Below, in pieces: positions 41,885 through 51,715 of a DNA stretch of 64,000 nucleotides (position 1 is the stretch's first letter; each line of letters starts with the position of its first letter). The position numbers and the translations under genes are program-made. The stretch covers positions 1-64,000 of the forward strand of contig NZ_POUT01000004.1 in the NCBI RefSeq assembly GCF_002890915.1, given 5' to 3'. Source of the DNA: Stutzerimonas stutzeri (GTDB lineage: Bacteria; Pseudomonadota; Gammaproteobacteria; Pseudomonadales; Pseudomonadaceae). Under the pieces are notes generated by a model. The model saw nothing but the letters and a program-made list of their open reading frames with translations. It was not told the origin of the DNA and did no database searches.

Positions 41885-41995
41885 GAAGGCGGGACGCTCA
41901 GGCAAGGCCCACACGCTGGGCTTCAGCGCTGCGCCCCTCAACCCAACCTACCATCCGCAGATTTGAGCTGAGTGCAGCCCAACGCGCGGCAACGC

Positions 41996-42979
<984 letters not shown>

Positions 42980-43144
42980 TCAAAAGGCACACCGCTGCGC
43001 CTGCCGCCATTCTTATAACTATATGAACGGTTCTTCACTAGAAGATAGATCTTTTTACCGATTTTGTTATGCGATCCTGCCAGACAGGTTGTCGCGCCTG
43101 GCAAGCATGAGCTTAGCAGGGCTATGTAATCTGCACCGAGCCAC

Positions 43145-44095
43145 TCAGCCCCGGCCGCGCGCCTCGACGAAGCGCAGCGCGTGGTACAGCAGCTCGGTCC
43201 TGGGCATCGCGACACCCACCTCGGCCGCCGCCGCCAGTGGCGCGGCATAGATGGCATCGAGTTCCATCGGACGCCCGTGCACATGATCGTGATACATGCT
43301 GGGCAGGTAGTCCGCCATTCGCGCCGTACCCAGCAGCAGCTTTTCCGGCAGCCCCTCGGGCAGCGAAAGCCCTCGGGCCCGCGCCGCGTCACAGACTTCC
43401 TGCATGATGGCCTTGATCTGCTCGCGGCTGTCGGCATTGCCGATCAAGGCCTCGGTCCCGGCATCGAGCAGCGCCGACAGCCCGTTGAAGGGTACGTTCC
43501 ACACCAGCTTCAGCCAGCGCGCCTGCTCCAGGCTCGGCATCGCCGAGGAGTCCACACCGGCCTTTCTGAACATCTCGACGATCTGGTTCAGCAGCGCGGC
43601 GCGTGCCTCGTCATCCGCCGGGCCCGAATGATAGCCGAGATTCACCCCGCCCAACGCCTGGTGCTCCACCACCCCCGGGGCCGAGCGATGGGCGCAGATC
43701 GCGCAAAGCCCACCCAGCAGGTGGACGTCCGCCGGCAATTGCGGACGCAGGGCGTCTTCCACAGCCAGCCCGTTCTGCAGCAACACCACCTTGCAATCCG
43801 GGGCCGCCGCCTGGGCGATCAGCGGGGCCAGGACCTGGTTGCTCGTGCTCTTGGCGCCGACCAGCAGCCAGTCGCACGGCGGCATCTGCGCGGCATCGCG
43901 ATAGATCTGCGGGCGCGCCAGGAGCAACGGTCCGTGTACCGCGCTGTTCACCCGCAAGCCATGCTCGGCGACCGCGGCATACTCGCTGCGCAACAGGAAA
44001 TGCACATCGTAGCCGGCACGCGCCAGTATCAGCCCGTAGAAACCGCCGATGGCACCGGTACCGATGATTCCAATACGTGGATTTGCTGCAGTCAT
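43145..44095 (-). CDS. 2-dehydropantoate 2-reductase family protein
   Basis: A 316-residue NADPH-dependent reductase of the ApbA/PanE family, which reduces ketopantoate in CoA synthesis. The N-terminal Rossmann motif is IGTGAIGGFYG and the C-terminal catalytic domain contains KLVWNVPFNGLSALLDA. The start is the ATG of MTAANPRIG; a 48-codon open extension is rejected. Pseudomonas genomes carry several paralogues, so this one may act on another 2-oxo acid. Confidence 0.88.
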   Translation of the reverse strand: MTAANPRIGIIGTGAIGGFYGLILARAGYDVHFLLRSEYAAVAEHGLRVNSAVHGPLLLARPQIYRDAAQMPPCDWLLVGAKSTSNQVLAPLIAQAAAPDCKVVLLQNGLAVEDALRPQLPADVHLLGGLCAICAHRSAPGVVEHQALGGVNLGYHSGPADDEARAALLNQIVEMFRKAGVDSSAMPSLEQARWLKLVWNVPFNGLSALLDAGTEALIGNADSREQIKAIMQEVCDAARARGLSLPEGLPEKLLLGTARMADYLPSMYHDHVHGRPMELDAIYAAPLAAAAEVGVAMPRTELLYHALRFVEARGRG

Positions 44096-44369
44096 ATGCG
44101 CTCCATGGCAGGACATGGTTGCCGCGCGGGCGCCAACCGATTGAAAAACCGAACGATAGCAGACCGGACACCTGGCACAGGAGGCTCCTCGCCGCCATTG
44201 GCGGCCGACACCGGAGAATGGCAGGAGATGTGCCGCCATACGCCATCAATCTCGTTGTCGAGCCCGCTCAATAGCGCTAAGGTTCCGTTTCCCCGCTGCG
44301 CCCCTATGCTCTGCTCCGCCGCACCGGGATGGCTGGCGGACGGCTCCCGCGACCTCTGACGAGTAACAA

Positions 44370-45446
44370 ATGGCTGATTTACCCATCGACGACCTAAACG
44401 TTGCCTCCAACGTGACCCTGATCACGCCGGAGCAACTGAAGCGTGAACTCCCGCTGACCGCCTCGGCATTGCAGACCGTTTCCCACGGGCGCCAGGTCGT
44501 CCGCGACATTCTCGACGGCAAGGACCACCGCCTGTTCCTGGTGATCGGCCCCTGCTCCATCCACGACCTCAAGGCGGCGCACGAATATGCCGAGCGCCTC
44601 AAGGTACTGGCGGAAAAGGTATCCGACAGCCTGTTCCTGGTCATGCGGGTGTACTTCGAGAAGCCTCGCACCACCGTCGGCTGGAAAGGCCTGATCAACG
44701 ATCCGTACATGGACGATTCGTTCAAGATCCAGGACGGCCTGCACATCGGCCGCAAACTGCTGCTCGACCTGGCCGAAATGGGACTGCCCACCGCGACGGA
44801 AGCCCTCGACCCGATCTCCCCGCAGTACCTGCAGGACCTGATCAGTTGGTCGGCCATCGGCGCGCGCACCACCGAATCCCAGACCCACCGCGAAATGGCC
44901 TCGGGCCTGTCCTCGGCGGTCGGCTTCAAGAACGGCACCGACGGCAGCCTGACCGTGGCGATCAATGCACTGCAATCGGTTTCCAGCCCGCACCGCTTCC
45001 TCGGCATCAACCAGGCCGGTGGCGTCTCCATCGTCACCACCAAGGGCAACAACTACGGCCACGTGGTTCTGCGCGGCGGCAACGGCAAGCCCAATTACGA
45101 TTCGGTCAGCGTCGCGCTGTGCGAGCAGGAGCTGAACAAGGCCGGTATCCGCCCGAACATCATGATCGACTGCAGCCACGCGAACTCGAACAAGGATCCC
45201 GCACTGCAACCGCTGGTGATGGACAACGTCGCCAACCAGATCCTCGAAGGCAACGACTCCATCGTCGGCCTGATGGTCGAAAGCCATCTCGGCTGGGGCA
45301 ACCAGCCGATTCCCAAGGACCTTTCCGAGCTGAAGTACGGGGTCTCCATCACCGACGCCTGCATCGACTGGGAAACCACCGAGAAGGCGGTCATGAGCAT
45401 GCACGACAAGCTCAAGGACGTGCTGCCCGGACGACAGCGCGGCTGA
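44370..45446 (+). CDS. 3-deoxy-7-phosphoheptulonate (DAHP) synthase, class I
   Basis: A 358-residue enzyme condensing PEP and erythrose 4-phosphate at the entry of the shikimate pathway. Conserved motifs include FLVIGPCSIHD, RVYFEKPRTTVGWKGL, GARTTESQTHREM and IMIDCSHANSNKD, with the metal-binding Cys in the GPCS motif. The AroF/AroG/AroH isoform type cannot be read with confidence. It is divergent from the reductase gene and ends in a strong terminator. Confidence 0.94.
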   Translation: MADLPIDDLNVASNVTLITPEQLKRELPLTASALQTVSHGRQVVRDILDGKDHRLFLVIGPCSIHDLKAAHEYAERLKVLAEKVSDSLFLVMRVYFEKPRTTVGWKGLINDPYMDDSFKIQDGLHIGRKLLLDLAEMGLPTATEALDPISPQYLQDLISWSAIGARTTESQTHREMASGLSSAVGFKNGTDGSLTVAINALQSVSSPHRFLGINQAGGVSIVTTKGNNYGHVVLRGGNGKPNYDSVSVALCEQELNKAGIRPNIMIDCSHANSNKDPALQPLVMDNVANQILEGNDSIVGLMVESHLGWGNQPIPKDLSELKYGVSITDACIDWETTEKAVMSMHDKLKDVLPGRQRG

Positions 45447-45450
45447 AACG

Positions 45451-45480
45451 AAAAAAACGCCGGTTCACCGGCGTTTTTTT
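45451..45480. terminator. Bidirectional terminator between DAHP synthase and GNAT genes
   Basis: AAAAAAACGCCGG and CCGGCGTTTTTTT form a perfect 13-bp stem with a TTCA loop and A/T tracts on both strands, serving both converging genes. Confidence 0.93.
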
Positions 45481-45491
45481 CAGGAGTTGCG

Positions 45492-45773
45492 CTAGGTCTT
45501 CTCCGGCTTCGGGCGGTTGCGTTCGATGTAGCGCTCCACATAGGAGCACGAAGGAATCACGCTATAGCCTTCGCGCTCGGCATACTCCAGCGCGTGCTGC
45601 GCGAGCACCCCGGCGATACCGCGGCCGCGCAGGGCATCCGGAACGAAGGTGCGGTACATATCCAGTGTCTGCTTGCCCAGATCCATGTAGGCCAGGTACG
45701 CGCAATGGCCATCGACGATGGCCTCGAAGCGGTGCCCGGCCCGGTCATGGCGAACGCTAACCTTGTCGCTCAT
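45492..45773 (-). CDS. Small GNAT-type acetyltransferase domain protein
   Basis: A 93-residue protein of the YjdJ-like GNAT subfamily, which consists almost only of the acetyl-CoA-binding core: MYRTFVPDALRGRGIAGVLAQHALEYA contains the R-G-x-G-I-A pyrophosphate loop. The C-terminal YSVIPSCSYVERYI is typical. AGGAG is well placed before the ATG. The acceptor substrate is unknown. Confidence 0.88.
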   Translation of the reverse strand: MSDKVSVRHDRAGHRFEAIVDGHCAYLAYMDLGKQTLDMYRTFVPDALRGRGIAGVLAQHALEYAEREGYSVIPSCSYVERYIERNRPKPEKT

Positions 45774-46177
45774 TTCGACTCCTCAGCAGGATTCCCCTGT
45801 CTTCTTGTTCTTGCCTGCCGGCTCGCACGGCCCTTTGGCACACGAGTGGGGTAATGCAAACGCCGGTGAAAATACCTTTTCTACCTGTTTCGACAGATTT
45901 CGGCCAGCGTCTTGCAAACAAACATTAACATCAGGCGCAGCGGGAACTTTTAACCGCCAGGACGATCTGGCATTGATGAGACTTGCCTTTGGGCAGACCG
46001 CGCTGGGTATTTTTTATACAACTTCTCGAACATGAGAGCCAAAGCAACGGCAGTTTGAAAAAAAACCTGTAGCGCCCCTGCCAGCTCAGTTTACTTAGGC
46101 AAAGTTATAGGTAGTATGTGCGCGCAAACTTTCCATATCGGAAGTTGCTTTATGGATTTCCACCTAAGGGGAACAAG
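45774..46177. other. Intergenic region between GNAT gene and oprI
   Basis: 404 bp, more A+T-rich than the flanks, containing the oprI promoter and leader. I see no small gene. The region is also the junction between two blocks that are far apart in P. aeruginosa PAO1, as I recall. Confidence 0.6.
46090..46117 (+). promoter_or_regulatory. Likely sigma-70 promoter of oprI
   Basis: TTTACT at 46090-46095 and TAGTAT at 46112-46117 are separated by 16 bp, giving a start near 46124 and a leader of about 54 nt. An overlapping TATAGG is an alternative -10. Confidence 0.5.
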
Positions 46178-46432
46178 ATGAACAACGTTCTGAAATTCTC
46201 TGCTCTGGCTCTGGCCGCAGTTCTGGCTACCGGTTGCAGCAACAGCATGACCAAAGAAAGCGAAGCTCGCCTGACCGCGACCGAAGACGCTGCCGCCCGC
46301 GCCCAGGCCCGTGCCGACGAAGCCTACAGCAAAGCCGACGAAGCCCTGGCCGCCGCTCAGAAGGCTCAGCAGACCGCTGACGAAGCCAACGAGCGTGCTC
46401 TGCGTATGCTGGAACGCGCCAGCCGCAAGTAA
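46178..46432 (+). CDS. oprI: Outer membrane lipoprotein OprI (murein lipoprotein)
   Basis: An 84-residue lipoprotein and one of the most abundant Pseudomonas proteins; it forms helical trimers and tethers the outer membrane to peptidoglycan. The lipobox LATGC places the lipidated cysteine at residue 20. The mature part is a heptad-type Ala-rich helix ([18 protein letters not shown]), and the C-terminal Lys can be crosslinked to peptidoglycan. AAGGGG precedes the ATG. An L,D-transpeptidase, the class of enzyme that makes such crosslinks, is encoded next door. Confidence 0.97.
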   Translation: MNNVLKFSALALAAVLATGCSNSMTKESEARLTATEDAAARAQARADEAYSKADEALAAAQKAQQTADEANERALRMLERASRK

Positions 46433-46445
46433 GCTTGCAGAAATG

Positions 46446-46479
46446 AAAAAAGCCGACCTGCATGCAGGTCGGCTTTTTT
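46446..46479. terminator. Terminator of oprI and the L,D-transpeptidase gene
   Basis: AAAAAAGCCGACCTGCA and its exact complement form a 17-bp uninterrupted inverted repeat ending in a T run on both strands, between converging genes. Confidence 0.93.
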
Positions 46480-46512
46480 TATGGGCGTTCGTTCGGCTTC
46501 GACGAGCAGGAA

Positions 46513-47478
46513 TCAGAACAGCTGATCCTCATGAGCGACTACTTGAGTTCGCTGCTCGGCAATCTGGATCGGCAAGCCATCTTCTCCGGCGATGATCTCG
46601 CGCACCATCTCCCAGTCGAGGTGCAGATTGCCGAGCGTATCGTCACGCTTGAGCAGCGTATTGATGACCACTGCATGCTTGTCCATCAGCGTGAGCGTCT
46701 TGGTTTCGTCGTCTTCCAGCGGCGCATGGGCCTCCAGGTAAACCTTGCCGTCGCTCACACCAAACTTGTAAGGCTCGTCGATGATGCGCACCGGCGTGCC
46801 CACCTTGACCATCTTCGCCAATTCCAGAACGTTGTGATTGAGCATGCGGAAACAGCCATGGCTGACGCGCATGCCAATGCCGAACTTCTTGTTCGAGCCA
46901 TGAATCAGGTAACCCGACAGCGCCAGGTTCATTTTGTATGGCCCCAGGGGATTGTCCGGCCCGGGCGGCACCACGCTGGGCAGCGGATCGCCGTCGGCGG
47001 CATGCTCGTCGCGGATCGACTGCGGCGGATACCAGGCGGGGTTGCTGGTCATCGCGGAAATCCGCGTGGTGCCAACCGGGGAGCCCCAGCCCTCGCGACC
47101 GATACCGAGGGGATAGGTATGCACCACGCTCTCGCCCTGCGGATAGTAGTACAGGCGATACTCGGCAAGGTTGATCACCACACCCTCGCGCGGCCCCGAC
47201 GGCAGGATGAAGCGCGTCGGCAGGATGATGTCCGTGCCCTCGCCCGGCAGCCAGGGATCGACGCCCGGGTTCGCCGCCACCAGTTCCAGATAGCCGAGGT
47301 CGTAGGTTTCACCGATGGCGGCGAAGGTGTCTTCGTACTTGGCCTTGATGACTTGGATCTGACCCACGACATCGTCGCCCTCGGGTGGCAGCGGCAATTC
47401 GAGAGCAGCACCGGGGCCTGCCCAGAACAATGCAGCGAATGACAAACAGGAAGCGACCGCAGACGCGCGCGAGAGCAT
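46513..47478 (-). CDS. Periplasmic L,D-transpeptidase (ErfK/YbiS/YnhG type)
   Basis: A 321-residue exported enzyme with signal peptide (residues 1-24), a LysM-like region (TYDLGYLELVAANPGVDPWLPGEGT in pieces) and a YkuD catalytic domain. The active-site motif is IHGSNKKFG followed by SHGCFRM, with the catalytic Cys in SHGC. Such enzymes form 3-3 crosslinks or attach lipoproteins to peptidoglycan. Its location beside oprI suggests OprI anchoring, an inference from context. AAGGA is well spaced before the ATG. Confidence 0.92.
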   Translation of the reverse strand: MLSRASAVASCLSFAALFWAGPGAALELPLPPEGDDVVGQIQVIKAKYEDTFAAIGETYDLGYLELVAANPGVDPWLPGEGTDIILPTRFILPSGPREGVVINLAEYRLYYYPQGESVVHTYPLGIGREGWGSPVGTTRISAMTSNPAWYPPQSIRDEHAADGDPLPSVVPPGPDNPLGPYKMNLALSGYLIHGSNKKFGIGMRVSHGCFRMLNHNVLELAKMVKVGTPVRIIDEPYKFGVSDGKVYLEAHAPLEDDETKTLTLMDKHAVVINTLLKRDDTLGNLHLDWEMVREIIAGEDGLPIQIAEQRTQVVAHEDQLF

Positions 47479-47546
47479 TCAGAAAATCCTTGAACATGGA
47501 TCATGGAGGAGGTGGCCATTGTACTTGAAGCCACGCAAGCCGTGAG

Positions 47547-47828
47547 CTACCAGGCGAGCACGGCAGACGGAAGGCCCTTGCGCCGCGCCTCCAGCAACTG
47601 CCGGCAGCTCGGGCACAGGCGCCGGTCCTTCAGCGTGGCGCGCTCGAGCTCCTGCCAGCGCGGCTGCGCCGGCAGCAGGCCGCCGCACAGCGTACGGTCC
47701 GCGTTGCCGCTCAGTTCCAGTTGCCGCAACGCCAGGTGCAGGCGATTCTCGCGGCAGGCGAACAGGTCGAACTGCTCGTCCGGCACGATGAGTCGATAAG
47801 CGTAAAGGGTCCTGGTTGAGCGCGACAT
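47547..47828 (-). CDS. Conserved small cysteine-containing protein of unknown function
   Basis: A 93-residue protein that I do not recognise as a named family. It starts MSRSTRTLYAYRLIVPDEQFDL and has cysteines in FACREN, RTLCGG and RLCPSC, possibly a metal site. The frame is open 40 codons upstream, overlapping tesA; the ATG at 47828 is preferred because that extension runs through tesA. As I recall, a homologue lies between the L,D-transpeptidase and tesA in P. aeruginosa. Confidence 0.7.
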   Translation of the reverse strand: MSRSTRTLYAYRLIVPDEQFDLFACRENRLHLALRQLELSGNADRTLCGGLLPAQPRWQELERATLKDRRLCPSCRQLLEARRKGLPSAVLAW

Positions 47829-47871
47829 CTGAGGCTCCAATCGAGGGCGCGACAGTAGCTGCGCGCACGCC

Positions 47872-48477
47872 TCAAAGCAAGGGTTCGAGCACCGGCCAGA
47901 CGGTCTCCAGCAAACGCACCTGCGCCTCGGCCGTCGGGTGGATGCCATCGGCCTGCATCATGCCGTCGACTCCACCCACGCCTTCGAGCAGAAAAGGCAC
48001 GTAGGCCACCGCTTTTTCCTGCGCCAGCGAGTCGAACGCGTCGGCGAAAGCACGGGTGTAGCGTTGCCCCAGATTGGGCGGCATGCGCATCCCCAGCAAC
48101 AGAACCTCGGCGCCGGCTTCGCGGGCCCGGTCGATCATGCCGGCAAGATTCTGTTTCAATTGCGCGGGGGGCTGGCCGCGCAGGCCGTCGTTGCCGCCCA
48201 ACTCGAGAATCACCACATCCGGACGATGTTCATCGAGCAGCGGGGCCAGCCTGGCGAGCCCGCCGGCCGTGGTGTCGCCGCTGATCGAGGCATTCACCAC
48301 GCGGCGTGCGCCATCCCTCTCGGCAAGCCGTTCCTGCAGCAAATGCACCCAACCCTGGCTGGTTTCCAGGCCGAAAGCGGCGCTGATACTATCCCCGACC
48401 ACCAACACGGATCCGGCCAGGGCTCCCTGAGCCCAGAGCAGCAGCGCCAGAACCCCGCCTTTCAGCCACCTATGCAT
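47872..48477 (-). CDS. tesA: Multifunctional acyl-CoA thioesterase/lysophospholipase/arylesterase TesA
   Basis: A 201-residue periplasmic SGNH hydrolase. A signal peptide (residues 1-21) is followed by block I GDSISAAFG (Ser30), the oxyanion residues in NASISGDTT and GGNDGLRG, and the Asp-His pair in DGIHPT. AGGGAGAG precedes the ATG. It is divergently paired with ybbA; their start codons are only 11 bp apart. This tesA/ybbA/ybbP arrangement is conserved in gammaproteobacteria. Confidence 0.95.
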   Translation of the reverse strand: MHRWLKGGVLALLLWAQGALAGSVLVVGDSISAAFGLETSQGWVHLLQERLAERDGARRVVNASISGDTTAGGLARLAPLLDEHRPDVVILELGGNDGLRGQPPAQLKQNLAGMIDRAREAGAEVLLLGMRMPPNLGQRYTRAFADAFDSLAQEKAVAYVPFLLEGVGGVDGMMQADGIHPTAEAQVRLLETVWPVLEPLL

Positions 48478-48488
48478 CGGACTCTCCC

Positions 48489-49190
48489 TTGAACGCCAGC
48501 ATTCTCAACGCCCGGCACCTTAGCAAAGTGGTCCCCAGCGCGGAAGGCGAGCTGAGCATCCTTGCCGACCTCTCTCTGGAACTGGACAAAGGCGACAGCC
48601 TGGCCATCGTCGGTACCTCCGGCTCCGGCAAGTCCACCCTGCTCGGCCTGCTCGCCGGCCTCGACCTGCCGAGTTCGGGCGAAGTGCACCTGGCCGGCCA
48701 CGCACTCACGCAACTCGACGAGGACCAGCGCGCCCGCGTGCGCGCCGAGCACGTCGGTTTCGTCTTCCAGTCCTTCCAGTTGCTCGACAGCCTGAACGCG
48801 CTGGAGAACGTCATGTTGCCGCTGGAGCTCGAAGGCCGTCGCGACGCCCAGGCCCGCGCCAGCGAATTGCTGGAGCGGGTCGGCCTCGGCGCACGCCTGC
48901 ACCATCACCCGCGCCAATTGTCCGGCGGCGAGCAGCAGCGCGTCGCCCTGGCGCGCGCGTTCGCCGCGGAGCCCGACGTCCTGTTCGCCGACGAGCCCAC
49001 CGGCAACCTGGACAGCCACACCGGCGCGCACATCACCGAACTGCTGTTCGAACTCAATCGCGAGCGTGGCACCACCCTGGTCCTGGTCACCCACGACGAG
49101 CGGCTGGCGCAGCGCTGCCATCGCCTGCTGCGCCTGGAAGGCGGCCGGCAGGTCGACACCAGGCCTGCCGAACGAGCCGTATGCCAATGA
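48489..49190 (+). CDS. ybbA: ABC transporter ATPase, YbbA/LolD-like
   Basis: A 233-residue ATPase of the MacB/LolD type. Walker A GTSGSGKST, signature LSGGEQQR, Walker B VLFADEPTGNL and switch His in VTHD are all intact. The apparent start is TTG at 48489, giving MNASILNARHL, without a clear Shine-Dalgarno. Its stop codon overlaps the start of ybbP by 10 bp. Together they form a type VII-like mechanotransmission transporter; the substrate is unknown, with tesA as the constant neighbour. Confidence 0.92.
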   Translation: MNASILNARHLSKVVPSAEGELSILADLSLELDKGDSLAIVGTSGSGKSTLLGLLAGLDLPSSGEVHLAGHALTQLDEDQRARVRAEHVGFVFQSFQLLDSLNALENVMLPLELEGRRDAQARASELLERVGLGARLHHHPRQLSGGEQQRVALARAFAAEPDVLFADEPTGNLDSHTGAHITELLFELNRERGTTLVLVTHDERLAQRCHRLLRLEGGRQVDTRPAERAVCQ

Positions 49191-51676
49191 CCCGCCTGCC
49201 GCTCCTGGCCCTGCGGCAACTGCTGCGCGATACCCGCGCCGGCGAGTTGCGGGTACTGTTCTTCGCCCTGCTGGTCGCGGTGGCGGCCAGTACCGCCATC
49301 GGCTATTTCAGCGCACGGCTGAACGGCGCCATGCTACTGCGCGCCAGCGAATTCCTCGGTGCGGATCTGGTCCTCAGCGGCAGCGCCCCCGCCGCACCCG
49401 GGCAGCTCGAAGCCGGCCTGCGCCGCGAACTCGAACATGCGCAGGTGGTGGAATTTTCCAGCGTGATCGCCACCGACGAGGCGCTACAGCTCGCCAGCGT
49501 CAAGGCGGCCGACAGCCGCTACCCGTTGCGCGGCTCGCTGCGCAGCGCAGCCCAGCCCTACCAGGCCGAAGAAACCACCGCCGGCCCCGGCCCGGGCGAA
49601 GCCTGGGCCGAGGCCCGGCTGTTCGCCGCCCTCGGCCTGGCGATCGGCGACCGCATCGAGGTCGGCAGCAAGGCGCTGCGCCTGACCCGCGTGCTGACCT
49701 ACGAGCCGGACCGGGTCGGCGACTTCTACAGCCTCACGCCGCGGGTACTGATGCACCTCGACGACCTGGCCGCCACCGGCGTCGTCCAGCCCGGCAGCCG
49801 GGTGCGCTACCGCGAACTCTGGCGCGGCGAAGGCGAGGCGCTGGCCGCCTACCAGCGCGAATTGAAAACCGGCCTGCAGGCGCACCAGCGCATCGAGACC
49901 GCCAGCGACAGCAACCGACAGATCGGCGGCGCCCTGAGCCGCGCCGAACGCTACCTGAACCTGGCCAGTCTGGCAGCGATCCTCCTGGCCGGGGTTGCCG
50001 TCGCCCTCTCGGCCGCCCGCTTCGCCGCCCGCCGTTTCGATGCCAGCGCCCTGCTGCGTTGCCTCGGACTCTCCCGCCGCGACACCCTGCTGCTGTATGC
50101 CCTGCAACTGGCCATGCTCGGCCTGCTGGCCAGCCTGGCCGGCGCGCTGCTCGGCTGGATCGCCCAGCATGGCCTATTCTTTCTCTTGCGCGACCTGCTG
50201 AACCAGGAAATCCCCCCAGGCGGGCTCTGGCCGGCCGTCGCGGGCATCGCCACCGGCCTGGTGGCCCTGGCGGGCTTCGCCTTGCCGCCGCTCGCCGCCC
50301 TCGGCCGGGTGCCGCCGCTGCGCGTTCTGCGCCGCGACCTGCTGCCCGTGCCGCCCAGCGCCTGGCTGGTCTACGGCGCGGCGATCCTGGCCCTCGGTCT
50401 GATCATGTGGCGCCTGAGCCTGGACCTGAAGATCACCCTGGCCCTGCTCGGCGGCGGCCTGCTCGCCACGCTGCTGCTGGGCGGTTCGCTGTTGCTGGGC
50501 CTGAAGGGCGCGCGGCGCCTGCTAGCCGGCGCCGCGCTGAGCTGGCGGCTCGGCCTGGGCCAGCTCCTGCGCCATCCGCTGGCGGCCGCCGGACAGGCGC
50601 TGGCCTTCGGCCTGATCCTGCTGGCCATGGCGTTGATCGCACTGTTGCGCGGCGAACTGCTGGACACCTGGCAGGACCAATTGCCGGACGACGCCCCCAA
50701 CCATTTCGTACTCAACGTGCTGCCGGCCGAGAAGGATGCCTTCGCCGAGCGCATCGCCGCCCTGTCCGACCGCGCCGCGCCGCTGTACCCGGTGGTTCCC
50801 GGGCGCCTGGTGGCGATCAACGGCGAGCCGGTGCGCCAACTGGTCAGCAAGGACTCCCAGGGCGAACGGGCCATCCGCCGCGATCTCAGCCTGACCTGGG
50901 CGGCCGAGCTGCCGAAGGACAATCGGCTGGCCGCCGGGCAGTGGTGGAACGCGCGCGGGCAGACGGAGCTGCCCGGCGTCTCGGTGGAAGCCGAGCTGGC
51001 CGAGAGCCTGGGACTGAAGCTGGGCGACCAGCTGCGTTTCAGCGTCGGCGGCCTCGACCGCGAAGCGCTGGTGGGCAGCCTGCGCGAGGTCAACTGGGAC
51101 AGTTTCCAGCCGAACTTCTACATGATCTTCGAGCCCGGCACCCTGCAGGACATGCCCGCCACCTACATGACCAGCTTCCACCTGCCGCCCGGCAAGGACC
51201 GCGAACTGGTCGAGCTGGCGCGCGCCTTCCCTTCGGTCACCCTGCTGCAGGTCGAGGCCCTGCTCGCGCAACTGCGCAGCATCCTCGCGCAGGTTTCCCT
51301 GGCAGTGGAATATGTGCTGCTATTCGTGCTGGCAGCGGGGCTCGCCGTGCTGTTCGCCGGCCTGCAGGCAACCCTGGACGAGCGCATCCGCCAGGGCGCG
51401 CTGCTCCGTGCGCTGGGTGCCGAGCGCCTCCTGCTGCTCAAGGCGCGACGTGCCGAATTCGGCCTACTCGGCGCCGCCAGCGGCCTGCTCGCCGCGCTCG
51501 GTTGCGAACTGGTCAGCGCCCTGCTCTACCACTATGCCTTCGATCTGCACTGGCAACCGCACCCCTGGTTGCTGCTGTTGCCCTTCCTCGGTGCCCTGCT
51601 GATCGGTAGCGCAGGCACCCTTGGCACGCGCCGGGCGCTGAACGCCAGCCCGCTGGCGGTGCTGCGCGAGAGCTGA
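49181..51676 (+). CDS. ybbP: ABC transporter permease, YbbP family (FtsX-like)
   Basis: An 831-residue inner-membrane protein with two FtsX-type halves. An N-terminal helix (VLFFALLVAVAAST) precedes a large periplasmic domain and three helices near 265-365; helices near 395-505 and a second periplasmic domain follow, and the protein ends with helices near 705-820. This ten-TM layout is the YbbP type. The start ATG at 49181 overlaps ybbA. A long open frame in another phase (49066-51609) is a shadow. Confidence 0.92.
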   Translation: MPMTRLPLLALRQLLRDTRAGELRVLFFALLVAVAASTAIGYFSARLNGAMLLRASEFLGADLVLSGSAPAAPGQLEAGLRRELEHAQVVEFSSVIATDEALQLASVKAADSRYPLRGSLRSAAQPYQAEETTAGPGPGEAWAEARLFAALGLAIGDRIEVGSKALRLTRVLTYEPDRVGDFYSLTPRVLMHLDDLAATGVVQPGSRVRYRELWRGEGEALAAYQRELKTGLQAHQRIETASDSNRQIGGALSRAERYLNLASLAAILLAGVAVALSAARFAARRFDASALLRCLGLSRRDTLLLYALQLAMLGLLASLAGALLGWIAQHGLFFLLRDLLNQEIPPGGLWPAVAGIATGLVALAGFALPPLAALGRVPPLRVLRRDLLPVPPSAWLVYGAAILALGLIMWRLSLDLKITLALLGGGLLATLLLGGSLLLGLKGARRLLAGAALSWRLGLGQLLRHPLAAAGQALAFGLILLAMALIALLRGELLDTWQDQLPDDAPNHFVLNVLPAEKDAFAERIAALSDRAAPLYPVVPGRLVAINGEPVRQLVSKDSQGERAIRRDLSLTWAAELPKDNRLAAGQWWNARGQTELPGVSVEAELAESLGLKLGDQLRFSVGGLDREALVGSLREVNWDSFQPNFYMIFEPGTLQDMPATYMTSFHLPPGKDRELVELARAFPSVTLLQVEALLAQLRSILAQVSLAVEYVLLFVLAAGLAVLFAGLQATLDERIRQGALLRALGAERLLLLKARRAEFGLLGAASGLLAALGCELVSALLYHYAFDLHWQPHPWLLLLPFLGALLIGSAGTLGTRRALNASPLAVLRES

Positions 51677-51715
51677 GCAGGTAGAATCGGCGCTTTTCAG
51701 CCAAGCCGGAATCCC

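Noticed and set aside
41907..41921. GCCCA-CACGC-TGGGC as terminator between cysH and cysB
   Set aside because: Only a 5-bp stem with no T run; too weak to call.
49066..51609. 847-codon open frame in the same direction as ybbP but another phase
   Set aside because: Its translation is dominated by Arg, Pro and Gly without hydrophobic segments, and ybbP in the other phase has a clear permease architecture. It is a shadow.
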